Translations under genes and position numbers: made by a program | Shown: positions 35,505-42,408 of the stretch, one piece after another | Position numbering within the stretch: the first letter of the stretch is position 1 | Layout: every line of letters starts with the position of its first letter | Assembly: GCF_937891315.1 (NCBI RefSeq) | Contig: NZ_CALAGI010000158.1 | Span: 1 to 45,544, forward strand | DNA length: 45,544 bases | Source of the DNA: an uncultured Amaricoccus sp. | Lineage (GTDB): Bacteria > Pseudomonadota > Alphaproteobacteria > Rhodobacterales > Rhodobacteraceae | Direction: 5' to 3' | The notes under the pieces: model-generated | The model's input: the letters and a program-made list of their open reading frames with translations, nothing else | Told to the model about the DNA's origin: nothing | The model's database searches: none

Positions 35505-36848
35505 TCACTCACCGGGAACGGCGACCGGGCCGGGCTTGATGACCTCCCGCCGCAGCACGACCTGGCTGTAGATGAAGAGGAGCGCCCCGACCACGACCGT
35601 GAACCCGGCCGCGAAGCGCATCGCGTAGAAGAGGCCGAGCTGATCCTGCACCTCCATGTAGGTCATGCCCATCACCCGTTGCAGGTGGGTCTGGACGACG
35701 CCCGCGAAGGTCAGCGTGAAGGTCATGAAGGCCATGCCGCTCGTCATCAGCCAGAAGGACGCCATGTTGAGGACCTGGTTGTAGGGCGCGTGGTGGCGCA
35801 GCACCGGCATCGCGTAGCTGATCATCGCGAGGTTCAGCATCACGTAGGCGCCGTAGAAGGCGAGATGCCCGTGCGCCGCCGTCACCTGCGTCCCGTGGCT
35901 GTAGTAGTTCACCCCGTGGACGGTGTGCAGCAGCCCCCAGACCCCGGCGCCGAAGAAGGCGACGACCGAGCAGCCGAGCGACCAGAGCAGCGCCGCCTTG
36001 TTGGGATGGTTCTTCTTCCCCTTCCAGACCATGATGAAGGCGAAGCTCATCATCGCGAAGAACGGCGCGACCTCGAACATCGAGAAGATCGTCCCGGTCC
36101 ACTGCCAGTAGGCGGGCGTGCCGATCCAGAGATAGTGGTGGCCGGTGCCGAGGATGCCGGAGAAGAGCGCGCAGGAGACGATGACGTAGAGCCATTTCTC
36201 GACCACCTCGCGGTCGACGCCGGTCATCTTCAGCATCAGGAAGCCGAGGATCGCCGCCATCACCAGCTCCCAGGTCGCCTCGACCCAGAGATGGACGACG
36301 AACCACCAGTACATCTTGTCGAGCGCGAGATTGTCCGGGTTGATGAAGGCGAAGACCCAGAGCAGCGACAGCAGCCACAGCCCGAGGAGCAGGATGTTGG
36401 TGATCGCGGTTCGGCGCCCGGCGAGCGCGGTCAGCGAGACGTTGGCGAGAAAGATCAGCGCCGCGACGAGGATGCCGAACTTGACCCAGAGCGGTTGTTC
36501 GAGGAACTCGCGACCGCCGTGGATGCCGGCGAGGTAGCTCACGACGGCCCCGAGGGTGCCGACGACGAGAATCGCGAGTTGGATGTAGGCGAGCTTCGTC
36601 GAGAACAGCTCGCGCTCCGCCTCCTCCGGCAACAGGTAGTAGGTGCCGCCGAAGAAGCCGAGCAGCAGCCACACGATCAGCGCGTTGGTGTGGATCATGC
36701 GGATGACGTTGAAGGGCAGCGTCTCGGAGAGCGTGTTCGGCGAGACGTAGATCCAGCCGGCGAGGAGGCCGCCGAGCACCTGGATCGCGAAGAGGCCCAT
36801 CGCGACGTAGAAATACGCCAGCGCGACCTTCTGGGACTGGTACTTCAT
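35505..36848 (-). CDS. norB: Nitric oxide reductase large subunit NorB
   Basis: The 447-residue membrane protein has twelve helices and is the catalytic subunit of cytochrome c-dependent NO reductase, which makes N2O. Haem b and b3 histidines and the FeB ligands are visible in MIHTNALIVWLLLGFFGGTY, HLWVEATWELVMAAILGF, GTGHHYLWIGTP and TAAHGHLAFYGAYVML. The glutamates of the FeB site are also present. The start at 36848 (MKYQSQKV) follows AAGGGGA. A GTG at 36863, in the norC stop region, is in frame but less likely. It lies 11 bp after norC. Confidence 0.95.
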   Translation of the reverse strand: MKYQSQKVALAYFYVAMGLFAIQVLGGLLAGWIYVSPNTLSETLPFNVIRMIHTNALIVWLLLGFFGGTYYLLPEEAERELFSTKLAYIQLAILVVGTLGAVVSYLAGIHGGREFLEQPLWVKFGILVAALIFLANVSLTALAGRRTAITNILLLGLWLLSLLWVFAFINPDNLALDKMYWWFVVHLWVEATWELVMAAILGFLMLKMTGVDREVVEKWLYVIVSCALFSGILGTGHHYLWIGTPAYWQWTGTIFSMFEVAPFFAMMSFAFIMVWKGKKNHPNKAALLWSLGCSVVAFFGAGVWGLLHTVHGVNYYSHGTQVTAAHGHLAFYGAYVMLNLAMISYAMPVLRHHAPYNQVLNMASFWLMTSGMAFMTFTLTFAGVVQTHLQRVMGMTYMEVQDQLGLFYAMRFAAGFTVVVGALLFIYSQVVLRREVIKPGPVAVPGE

Positions 36849-36859
36849 CTCGTTCCCCT

Positions 36860-37312
36860 TCACCCGGCGTCGTTGGGCGGCCAGCCCTGCGTGTCGTTAT
36901 GGTCGGCCCAGCGCAGGAATTCCGACAGGCCGCGGATCTCCTCGTCGCTGAGCGCGAAATGCGGCATCTGCCGGCGGCCCTCGGCGCCGGAGGGCTGCGC
37001 CTCGATCCAGCCCTTCATCGCCTCGAAGGCGGCGTCGGGGTCGTCGTAGACGCCCCAGCGCGTCGTGACGTTGCCGACCTCGGGCGCGAAGTAGGCGCCC
37101 TCGCCGTGCAGCGTGTGGCAGTTGATACAGCTCTCGCGTTCCCAGACGTGCTTGCCGAGGATGACCTCGTCGGTCAGCGGCAGCGCGACGGTCGATTTCG
37201 TCACGATGTAGTGGTGGCTTTGCCAGGCCAGCAGCACGAAGATCCCGGCGAAGAACAGAGACCCGCCGTAGAACACATTCCGCGCCCGTGCTTTGGTGAG
37301 GAATTCCGACAT
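36860..37312 (-). CDS. norC: Nitric oxide reductase cytochrome c subunit NorC
   Basis: The 150-residue subunit has one N-terminal membrane anchor (FYGGSLFFAGIFVLLAW) and a periplasmic cytochrome c domain with the haem motif CINCH (residues 62-66). The axial methionine is probably in RRQMPHF, consistent with NorC proteins. It delivers electrons to NorB. It is the first gene of the norCBQD operon; a perfect Crp/Dnr-type box is centred about 68 bp upstream of its start. The frame extends far upstream on this strand only as a shadow of the regulator gene. Confidence 0.95.
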   Translation of the reverse strand: MSEFLTKARARNVFYGGSLFFAGIFVLLAWQSHHYIVTKSTVALPLTDEVILGKHVWERESCINCHTLHGEGAYFAPEVGNVTTRWGVYDDPDAAFEAMKGWIEAQPSGAEGRRQMPHFALSDEEIRGLSEFLRWADHNDTQGWPPNDAG

Positions 37313-37373
37313 CCCGCTCCCTACTCCCGGTGGTTGCAGTCCCTCTGGGTAACGCCGGCGCGAGGCGGCAACG

Positions 37374-37387
37374 TTGCGCCAGCGCAA
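37374..37387. promoter_or_regulatory. Crp/Dnr-type box TTGCGCCAGCGCAA
   Basis: A 14-bp palindrome between the divergent norC and DUF1858-like genes, centred about 68 bp from norC and 60 bp from the other start. It matches the boxes at 22205 and 22283 at the half-sites (TTGCGC/GCGCAA) and probably controls both directions. Confidence 0.78.
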
Positions 37388-37439
37388 AGAAGCTGGCCGT
37401 CGGCGTGGGCACGCTCGACCGCACGGAGGATGCGCGCCC

Positions 37440-37694
37440 ATGACCGCCAATATCGACGACCCCGACCTGTCGCTCGCCGAGCTGTTCTGGTGCTGGCCGG
37501 ACGTCGCGCCGGTGTTCTGGCGCCACCGCTCCGCCTGCGTCGGTTGCCCGATCGCGCCGTTCCACACCGTCCTCGACACCTGTGCCGAGTACCGCCTGGA
37601 CGAGGCCGCGTTCCGCGCCGAGCTTCGCGCCGCGGCCGGCGCTACGTCGCCGCCCCGCTCAGCACCACGAGCCGGTGCGGCGCGGTCACGGTGA
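37440..37694 (+). CDS. DUF1858-like small protein (84 aa)
   Basis: The product resembles the short DUF1858 domain seen at the start of ScdA/YtfE- and hybrid-cluster-linked proteins: LSLAELFWCWPDVAPVFWRH, then a Cys pair in ACVGCPIAPFHTV and DTCAEYRLDEAAFRAEL. The C-x2-C pair with a third Cys could bind a metal or a cluster. GGAGG lies 10 bp before the ATG. It is divergent from norC across a perfect Crp box and its 3' end overlaps the second Crp gene (convergent, 53 bp). The function is unknown; co-regulation with NO reduction is inferred. Confidence 0.78.
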   Translation: MTANIDDPDLSLAELFWCWPDVAPVFWRHRSACVGCPIAPFHTVLDTCAEYRLDEAAFRAELRAAAGATSPPRSAPRAGAARSR

Positions 37695-38337
37695 TGCGGC
37701 GGCGCGCGCTCTGCACGATTCCCTCGCGCTCCCAGGCCGAAAGCAGCCGGCTGACGGTGTGGAGCGTCGTGCCCGTCATCTCGGCGATATCGGCGCGGGT
37801 CACGGGAAAGCCGATCTCGATCCCGGCCTCGGTCGCGCGGCCCGACTGGTTCGCCATGCGCAGCAGGGCGGAGGCCACCCGCCGCTCCACCGCCTGCGTC
37901 GCCAGCTCCGTCACCCGCGTCTGAAACTCGCCGAGCCGGGCGCCGATGGTGCGGAAGGTCTCGGTCGTGAAACCGTCGTACCGGGTGTTGAAGTCGCCCC
38001 ATAACCGCACCGGCCAGCCGAGCGCCAGCGACTCCGCCGCGGCGACGGCGGTCGCGGGATAGGTGTCGCGCCCCATCGCCGGGGCGATCCCGAAGAGCTG
38101 GCCCGGCGGGATGTGGAGCGCGATGACCTGCTCGCCTTCCGGCGTCGTGCGCACGACCCGGATGAAGCCGTCGAGGAGGAGATGAAACCGCTCCGCCGGT
38201 GTCCCCTCGCGGAACACCGCCGCCCCCTCCGGGTAGCGGCGCGGCGTCGCCTGGTCGAGGATCTCCCGCACCTCTCCCCGCGACAGGCGCGAGAAGGGGG
38301 GCAATCCGGTCAGCAGGCTTTCATCGAGCTTGGACAA
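37642..38337 (-). CDS. Crp/Fnr-family regulator, second copy (NnrR-like)
   Basis: The 231-residue protein has a sensor domain (TPRRYPEGAAVFREGTPAER, PPGQLFGIAPAMGRDTYPAT) and a helix-turn-helix (VTRADIAEMTGTTLHTVSRL), ending REGIVQSARRRITVTAPHRL. FNR-type clusters of cysteines are absent. It lies between norC and nirK, the usual place of the NO-sensing regulator NnrR. It differs clearly from the regulator at 20942, so there are two Crp proteins in one denitrification cluster. I do not see a TTGCG-N4-CGCAA box in the region immediately upstream of its start. Confidence 0.9.
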   Translation of the reverse strand: MSKLDESLLTGLPPFSRLSRGEVREILDQATPRRYPEGAAVFREGTPAERFHLLLDGFIRVVRTTPEGEQVIALHIPPGQLFGIAPAMGRDTYPATAVAAAESLALGWPVRLWGDFNTRYDGFTTETFRTIGARLGEFQTRVTELATQAVERRVASALLRMANQSGRATEAGIEIGFPVTRADIAEMTGTTLHTVSRLLSAWEREGIVQSARRRITVTAPHRLVVLSGAAT

Positions 38338-38402
38338 GGCATCACCGGGCGCTGGTCATACCCGGTTAGCCGATCCTGCCCGATTGGGGAAGAGCGGTGA
38401 TT

Positions 38403-38431
38403 GGCGGGCCGCCCGAAGGCCGCGGCCCGCC
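38403..38431 (-). terminator. Strong hairpin downstream of nirK
   Basis: GGCGGGCCGC (38403-38412) and GCGGCCCGCC (38422-38431) form a perfect 10-bp GC stem with a 9-nt loop, in the gap between the nirK stop and the Crp regulator start. No T-run follows. It is a likely end of the nirK transcript, or a processing or attenuation structure. Confidence 0.5.
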
Positions 38432-38576
38432 GGTTCCGCCTCAAATGCCTGTCCGGAAAGCCGGCGGGTCGGAGCATCGGGTCCTTTCGCCGGCCGGTGT
38501 GTCTTCGGCTCGACGAAATGCCCCCGCTGCTCCTCCGCCGCCGACCTCCCGGACAGACCCCGAGGGACGGGCCGGC

Positions 38577-40112
38577 CTACTCGGCCGGCGCCGCGTCCGC
38601 GGTTCCGGAGTGCATGATCGCGTCGTGCTCCGGCCCCTCGACGATCAGGTAGCCGGCGAGGCCGCGCTCGGCACGCGACAGCGCGTGGTCGACGAGGACG
38701 AAGGTGCCGGCCCGGTCGACCTTGAAGTCGACGACGGTGGAGCCACCGGGCGGCACGGTGATCGTCTGCACGTTGGTGATCGGCGGCGAGGTGATGCTGC
38801 CGAAGGTGTAGACGTTGTCGAAGATCTCGCCGATGACGTGGAACGACGAGGTGAAGTTAGGTCCGCCGACACCGAAGTAGATGCGCACCGTCTCGCCGGG
38901 ATTGGCATAGAGCGGATGCCGCTTGGTCAGTGCCCCGACCGCGCCGTTGAAGACGAAGTATTCCGGGTTCTCCGAGATGAGCTTGTCATAGTCCATCTCC
39001 ATCAGGCCGTGCGTCCCGAAGGGCTCGACGGTGTAAAGCTCGCCCTGCATCACGTAGAACTCGCGGTCGACCTGCGGCAGCCCGCCCTCCGGCTCGACGA
39101 TGATCATGCCGTACATGCCGTTGGTAATGTGGTGGGCGACGCTCGGCGTGGCGCAGTGATAGACATAGACGCCGGGCTTCAGCGCCTGGAAGGTGACGGT
39201 GTTCTCCGCCCCCGGTTCGGTCTGCGTCCCATGCGCGCCGCCGCCCGGGCCGGTCGCGGCGTGGAAGTCGACCGAATGCATCATCACGCTTTCGGGCGCG
39301 TTCTTCAGCGTGACCTGCACGGTGTCCCCGACGCGGACGCGGATCATCGGCCCCGGAACCTTGCGGTTGAAGGTCCAGAACTCGTAGCTCGTCCCGTCGT
39401 CGAGCTTGCCGGTCAGCTCGACGGTCTCGAGCTCGACCTTGACCAGTTCGGGCTTGCGCGGCCCGATCGGCGGCGGCACGTCGCCGGGGTCGCGCACGAC
39501 GTCGGCGACGCCGGCGTCCGCGTCCTCGCGCGAGCCGGCGATGACCTGGATCATCCCCTCCATGCCGGCGGCGCGGTGGCCGGCGATCGTGCAGAAATAG
39601 GCGAAATCGCCGGGCTTGTCGGCGAGGAAGGAGAAGGTCGACGAGGCGTTCTTGCCGATCACCCGCGACGAGCGGACGTTGTAGCCGTCGATGAAGACGT
39701 CGTGCTCGGCACCCTCGCCGTTGATGAGGTTCACCTGGACGAGTTCGCCCTCGTAGACGGTCAGCGTCGGGTTGACCTGCCCGTCGATGACGCCGCCGAC
39801 CCCGACATAGACCATCCGCCCCTCGGCGATGCCGGTCTTCAAGGTGAAGGTCACCGGTGCGTGGTAGCTGACGCCTCCCGTCGGCGCCCCGGCGTTCGCC
39901 TCGGCGCCGGCGGCTCCGCCCGCGGCCGGAGCCGCCTGTCCGGCCGCCTCGGTCGCGGCGGCGTCGTGGCCATGCGTCTGCGTCTCCGCCTGCGCCGCGC
40001 GCGGCAGGGCGAAGGCCACGAGCATCAGGCAGAGCGCGGCCAGGAACGCCTGGCCGAAGTGTCGCCACAGGCGCGAGCGCGCCCCGGGCGGCAGTCCGAT
40101 TCGTATTGTCAT
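38577..40112 (-). CDS. nirK: Copper nitrite reductase with an N-terminal extra cupredoxin domain
   Basis: The 511-residue protein reduces nitrite to NO in the periplasm. After a Sec signal (AALCLMLVAFALPRAAQAE) and a low-complexity Ala/Gly stretch comes an additional cupredoxin domain (about residues 82-192) with a complete type-1 set: His137, Cys174, His179, Met184. The core has type-1 ligands His279, Cys320, His328, Met333 and type-2 ligands His284, His319, His425, with the catalytic Asp282 in SVDFH. Usual NirK has about 360-380 residues and two domains; the extended form resembles the three-domain enzyme of Hyphomicrobium denitrificans. The start at 40112 follows GGAGG. A Crp box lies about 132 bp upstream. 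nirV is not next to it. Confidence 0.95.
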   Translation of the reverse strand: MTIRIGLPPGARSRLWRHFGQAFLAALCLMLVAFALPRAAQAETQTHGHDAAATEAAGQAAPAAGGAAGAEANAGAPTGGVSYHAPVTFTLKTGIAEGRMVYVGVGGVIDGQVNPTLTVYEGELVQVNLINGEGAEHDVFIDGYNVRSSRVIGKNASSTFSFLADKPGDFAYFCTIAGHRAAGMEGMIQVIAGSREDADAGVADVVRDPGDVPPPIGPRKPELVKVELETVELTGKLDDGTSYEFWTFNRKVPGPMIRVRVGDTVQVTLKNAPESVMMHSVDFHAATGPGGGAHGTQTEPGAENTVTFQALKPGVYVYHCATPSVAHHITNGMYGMIIVEPEGGLPQVDREFYVMQGELYTVEPFGTHGLMEMDYDKLISENPEYFVFNGAVGALTKRHPLYANPGETVRIYFGVGGPNFTSSFHVIGEIFDNVYTFGSITSPPITNVQTITVPPGGSTVVDFKVDRAGTFVLVDHALSRAERGLAGYLIVEGPEHDAIMHSGTADAAPAE

Positions 40113-40237
40113 CCTTGATCCTCCGAGACTGGCGTGGGTGTCGCTTGCCTGCGCGCCACGCGGGATCGGGCCGGCCGCCGCGTCTTCACGGCCGCGTGAC
40201 CCAGCCGGATCGTTCTATGGAGCGCGGTTCCCGGTCG

Positions 40238-40251
40238 TTGCGGAATCGCAA
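40238..40251. promoter_or_regulatory. Crp/Dnr-type box TTGCGGAATCGCAA upstream of nirK
   Basis: A TTGCG-N4-CGCAA site, the fourth of its kind in the window, lies between divergent nirK (centre about 132 bp from its start) and the gene at 40278 (centre about 34 bp). The spacer (GAAT) differs from the CCGG, CTGG and CCAG of the others, so the match is in the half-sites. Confidence 0.72.
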
Positions 40252-40277
40252 GGAAACGGGCAGCCGGTAATGGCAGG

Positions 40278-40610
40278 ATGGCTGCGAGAGAGAGTGAGCG
40301 CGGGAGTGCAGCCTTGCCGCCGCCGGCACGTATCGTCCGACCTTCGGCCCGGCCCTGGGCCTGGCTGAACGGCGTCCTCGCCGCGCTGATCGCCGTCGCG
40401 GCCGTGATCGCGCCGGCGCAGCACGAGCGGATGATGCTCGGCCGCGCCGTCGCCGCGCTCGCGGCCGCCGCGGAGGTCGCCGCCCCGCCGCACGGACACG
40501 GCGACCAAGCCCGTCGCGGCGCCGAAGGCGCGGGCGGACACGACCATCTCGCCGCCCCCGCCTGTTTCGCCTGCCTGCTGATGGGGGCCCCGGGCCTGCC
40601 GGCGGTCGCC
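40278..40610 (+). CDS. Truncated small membrane protein with a Cys pair (DUF2946-like), 3' end lost
   Basis: The first 111 codons of this frame belong to the alphaproteobacterial genome. The product has a hydrophobic segment (AWLNGVLAALIAVAAVIA), a His-rich loop (PHGHGDQARRG, GGHDHLAAPA) and a cysteine pair in ACFACLLMGAPGLPAV. This resembles DUF2946-type small membrane proteins, which are often linked to copper genes, but the assignment is tentative. The natural C-terminus is missing. At about codon 112 the frame runs on into mycobacterial SufU sequence without a stop. It is divergent from nirK across a Crp box, so the intact gene may belong to the denitrification regulon. Confidence 0.6.
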
Positions 40611-40751
40611 TTCGCCGGCGTCGCCAAGTACCCGGCCCGGGTCAAGTGTGCGCTGCTGGGCTGGATGGCTTTCAAAGATGCGCTGGCCCAGGCCAGCGGG
40701 GAAAAACATGCGCTGGCAGCCCGGACACGATCAAAGGAGACGGCCGAATGA
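40611..40751 (+). pseudogene. sufU: C-terminal fragment of a mycobacterial-type SufU
   Basis: From codon 112 of the preceding frame the protein reads FAGVAKYPARVKCALLGWMA and FKDALAQAS, the conserved C-terminus of the Fe-S cluster/zinc-dependent sulfurtransferase SufU, including the last metal-binding cysteine (VKC). About the first 110 residues of SufU are absent, replaced by an unrelated membrane protein in the same frame. The stop overlaps the sufT start (ATGA at 40748-40751), as expected for a suf operon. In the source genome this should be a complete gene; the loss marks the join between two genomes. Confidence 0.75.
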
Positions 40752-41092
40752 GCACCCTGACGCCCGAAGAGCAGTTGCTGGTCGATGTCGAGGAGGCCAT
40801 GCGCGACGTGGTGGACCCCGAGCTGGGCATCAACGTGGTGGACCTGGGCTTGGTCTACGGGCTCAACGTCGAGCAGGGCGAGCCCGGCAAGATCGCGTTG
40901 ATCGACATGACCCTAACGTCCCCGGCCTGCCCGCTCACCGATGTCATCGAGGACCAGACCCGCACCGCGCTGGTGGGCGCGGGCCTGGTCAGCGAGATCC
41001 GGCTGAACTGGGTGTGGAACCCGCCGTGGGGCCCGGACAAGATCACCGACGACGGCCGCGAGCAGCTCCGGGCCCTGGGCTTCACCGTTTAG
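40748..41092 (+). CDS. sufT: SufT-type Fe-S cluster assembly protein (DUF59/MIP18)
   Basis: The 114-residue protein is a compact DUF59 domain: VEEAMRDVVDPELGINVVDL and IDMTLTSPACPLTDVIEDQ, with the conserved reactive cysteine in the PACP segment, ending WNPPWGPDKITDDGREQLRA. SufT proteins assist maturation of Fe-S enzymes when demand is high. It closely matches what I remember of M. tuberculosis Rv1466, in the same position after sufU. The ATG overlaps the sufU stop. Leucines here are mostly CTG, unlike the CTC-rich genes before 40.6 kb. Confidence 0.9.
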   Translation: MSTLTPEEQLLVDVEEAMRDVVDPELGINVVDLGLVYGLNVEQGEPGKIALIDMTLTSPACPLTDVIEDQTRTALVGAGLVSEIRLNWVWNPPWGPDKITDDGREQLRALGFTV

Positions 41093-41130
41093 CGACTTCG
41101 GGCCCCGAATTCTCGACACCTCTCCCGCAT

Positions 41131-41146
41131 ATACCCCGTGGGGTAT
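41131..41146. promoter_or_regulatory. CsoR/CstR-type palindrome ATACCCCGTGGGGTAT
   Basis: A near-perfect 7+7 dyad with a 2-bp centre lies between sufT and the thioredoxin gene, 45 bp before the thioredoxin start. A/T-flanked C4/G4 dyads are typical operators of CsoR-family repressors (copper, or persulfide for CstR). The role here is inferred. Confidence 0.55.
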
Positions 41147-41191
41147 GATATCTCTGGGAACAACGCCGTTCCCGTCGGTGTTAGGAGAGAC

Positions 41192-41548
41192 GTGGCTACC
41201 AAAGACATCACCGCGGCCGAGTTCGACGACCTGGTCAGCGGCAACGACATCGTTCTGGTGGACTTCTGGGCATCCTGGTGCGGTCCGTGCCGTGCCTTCG
41301 CGCCCACCTTCACCAAGGCGTCCGAGGCGCACCCCGACGTGGTGTTCGCCAAGGTCGACACCGAGGCCGAGCAGCAGCTCGCCGCGGCGGCGCAGATCCG
41401 TTCGATCCCGACCCTGATGGCGTTCAAGAAGGGCAAGCTGGTGTTCAACCAGGCCGGCGCCCTGCCGCCTGCGGCGCTGGAGGACCTGATCGCCAAGGTC
41501 AAGGAGTTCGACATCGACGCCGCCATCGCGGCGCAGCAGTCCGAATAG
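41192..41548 (+). CDS. Thioredoxin
   Basis: The 118-residue protein has the thioredoxin fold with the redox motif WCGPC (in VDFWASWCGPCRAF) and the cis-proline segment IRSIPTLMAF. It reduces protein disulfides in the cytoplasm. The start is GTG at 41192 after AGGAGA; the frame upstream (from 41138) runs through the palindrome and is not coding. It resembles the mycobacterial thioredoxin TrxB1 (Rv1471) in sequence, including QAGALPPAALEDLI near the end, and in position before the enoyl-CoA hydratase gene. Confidence 0.92.
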   Translation: MATKDITAAEFDDLVSGNDIVLVDFWASWCGPCRAFAPTFTKASEAHPDVVFAKVDTEAEQQLAAAAQIRSIPTLMAFKKGKLVFNQAGALPPAALEDLIAKVKEFDIDAAIAAQQSE

Positions 41549-41567
41549 GGCACGCTACCGTGGGTCG

Positions 41568-42395
41568 GTGACCAGCGCATCGGCCTCTGAATTCGTCGTC
41601 GTCGACCGGCCCGGTGACGGCGTCGCCCGGATCACCCTGAACCGCCCGGAGCGGATGAACTCCATGGCGTTCGACGTGATGCTGCCGCTGCGCGACGTAC
41701 TTCGCGACATCGGCAACCACAACGACGTCCGCGCGGTGATCTTGACCGGGGCCGGGCGGGGCTTCTCCTCGGGCGCCGACCACAAGTCCGCCGGAGCGGT
41801 CCCGCACGTGCAGGGCCTCACCCGCCCGACATTCGGGTTGCGCACCATGGAGATCCTCGACGACGTCATCCTGGGGCTGCGCCGGCTGCACCAACCGGTG
41901 ATCGCCGCGGTCAACGGTGCGGCGATCGGCGGCGGGCTGTGCCTGGCGCTGGCCTGCGACATCCGGCTCGCGTCCACCGAGGCGTACTTCCGCGCCGCCG
42001 GCATCAACAACGGGCTGACCGCCAGCGAACTGGGGTTGAGTTACCTGCTGCCGCGGGCCGTCGGATCGAGCCGAGCCTTCGAGATGATGCTGACCGGCCG
42101 CGACGTGGACGCCGCCGAGGCCGAGCGCATCGGCCTGGTGTCGCGGGTGGTGCCGGGCGAGGAGCTGATCGGCGCGTGCGTCACAATGGGGGAGCGCATC
42201 GCCGCGTTCTCCCGGCCGGGTGTGGAACTGACCAAGCGAACTTTATGGTCGGGGCTGGACGCCGGTAGCCTGGAGGCACATATGCAGGCCGAGGGTCTGG
42301 GCCAGCTCTACGTGCGCCTGCTCACCGCAAACTTCGAGGAAGCGGTCGCCGCGCGCGCCGAGGGCCGGGCACCGGTCTTCACCGACGACAAGTAA
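41568..42395 (+). CDS. Enoyl-CoA hydratase/isomerase family protein (EchA12-like)
   Basis: The 275-residue crotonase-fold protein has ITLNRPERMNSMAFDVM, the oxyanion-hole segments GAGRGFSSGADHK and NGAAIGGGLCLALACDIRLA, and the C-terminal helical trimerisation part. It hydrates or isomerises enoyl-CoA in lipid degradation. The start is GTG at 41568. Sequence and position between thioredoxin and the ABC-F gene match mycobacterial EchA12 (Rv1472). The usual hydratase glutamates are not obvious: AGINNGLTASELGLSYLLP lies where one would be sought, so the precise reaction is uncertain. Confidence 0.88.
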   Translation: MTSASASEFVVVDRPGDGVARITLNRPERMNSMAFDVMLPLRDVLRDIGNHNDVRAVILTGAGRGFSSGADHKSAGAVPHVQGLTRPTFGLRTMEILDDVILGLRRLHQPVIAAVNGAAIGGGLCLALACDIRLASTEAYFRAAGINNGLTASELGLSYLLPRAVGSSRAFEMMLTGRDVDAAEAERIGLVSRVVPGEELIGACVTMGERIAAFSRPGVELTKRTLWSGLDAGSLEAHMQAEGLGQLYVRLLTANFEEAVAARAEGRAPVFTDDK

Positions 42396-42408
42396 TGGAG
42401 CCCTACCG

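Noticed and set aside
33312..37049. A 1,245-codon open frame on the + strand opposite norD, norQ, norB and norC.
   Set aside because: It is a GC-driven shadow. Its protein is an Arg/Glu/Asp/Gly-rich low-complexity string without domains, while the reverse strand carries four complete recognisable genes.
40278..40751. A genuine membrane protein-SufU fusion.
   Set aside because: The two halves belong to different phyla, both genes are broken at the join, and the following genes are all mycobacterial. A sequence join is more likely than a natural fusion.
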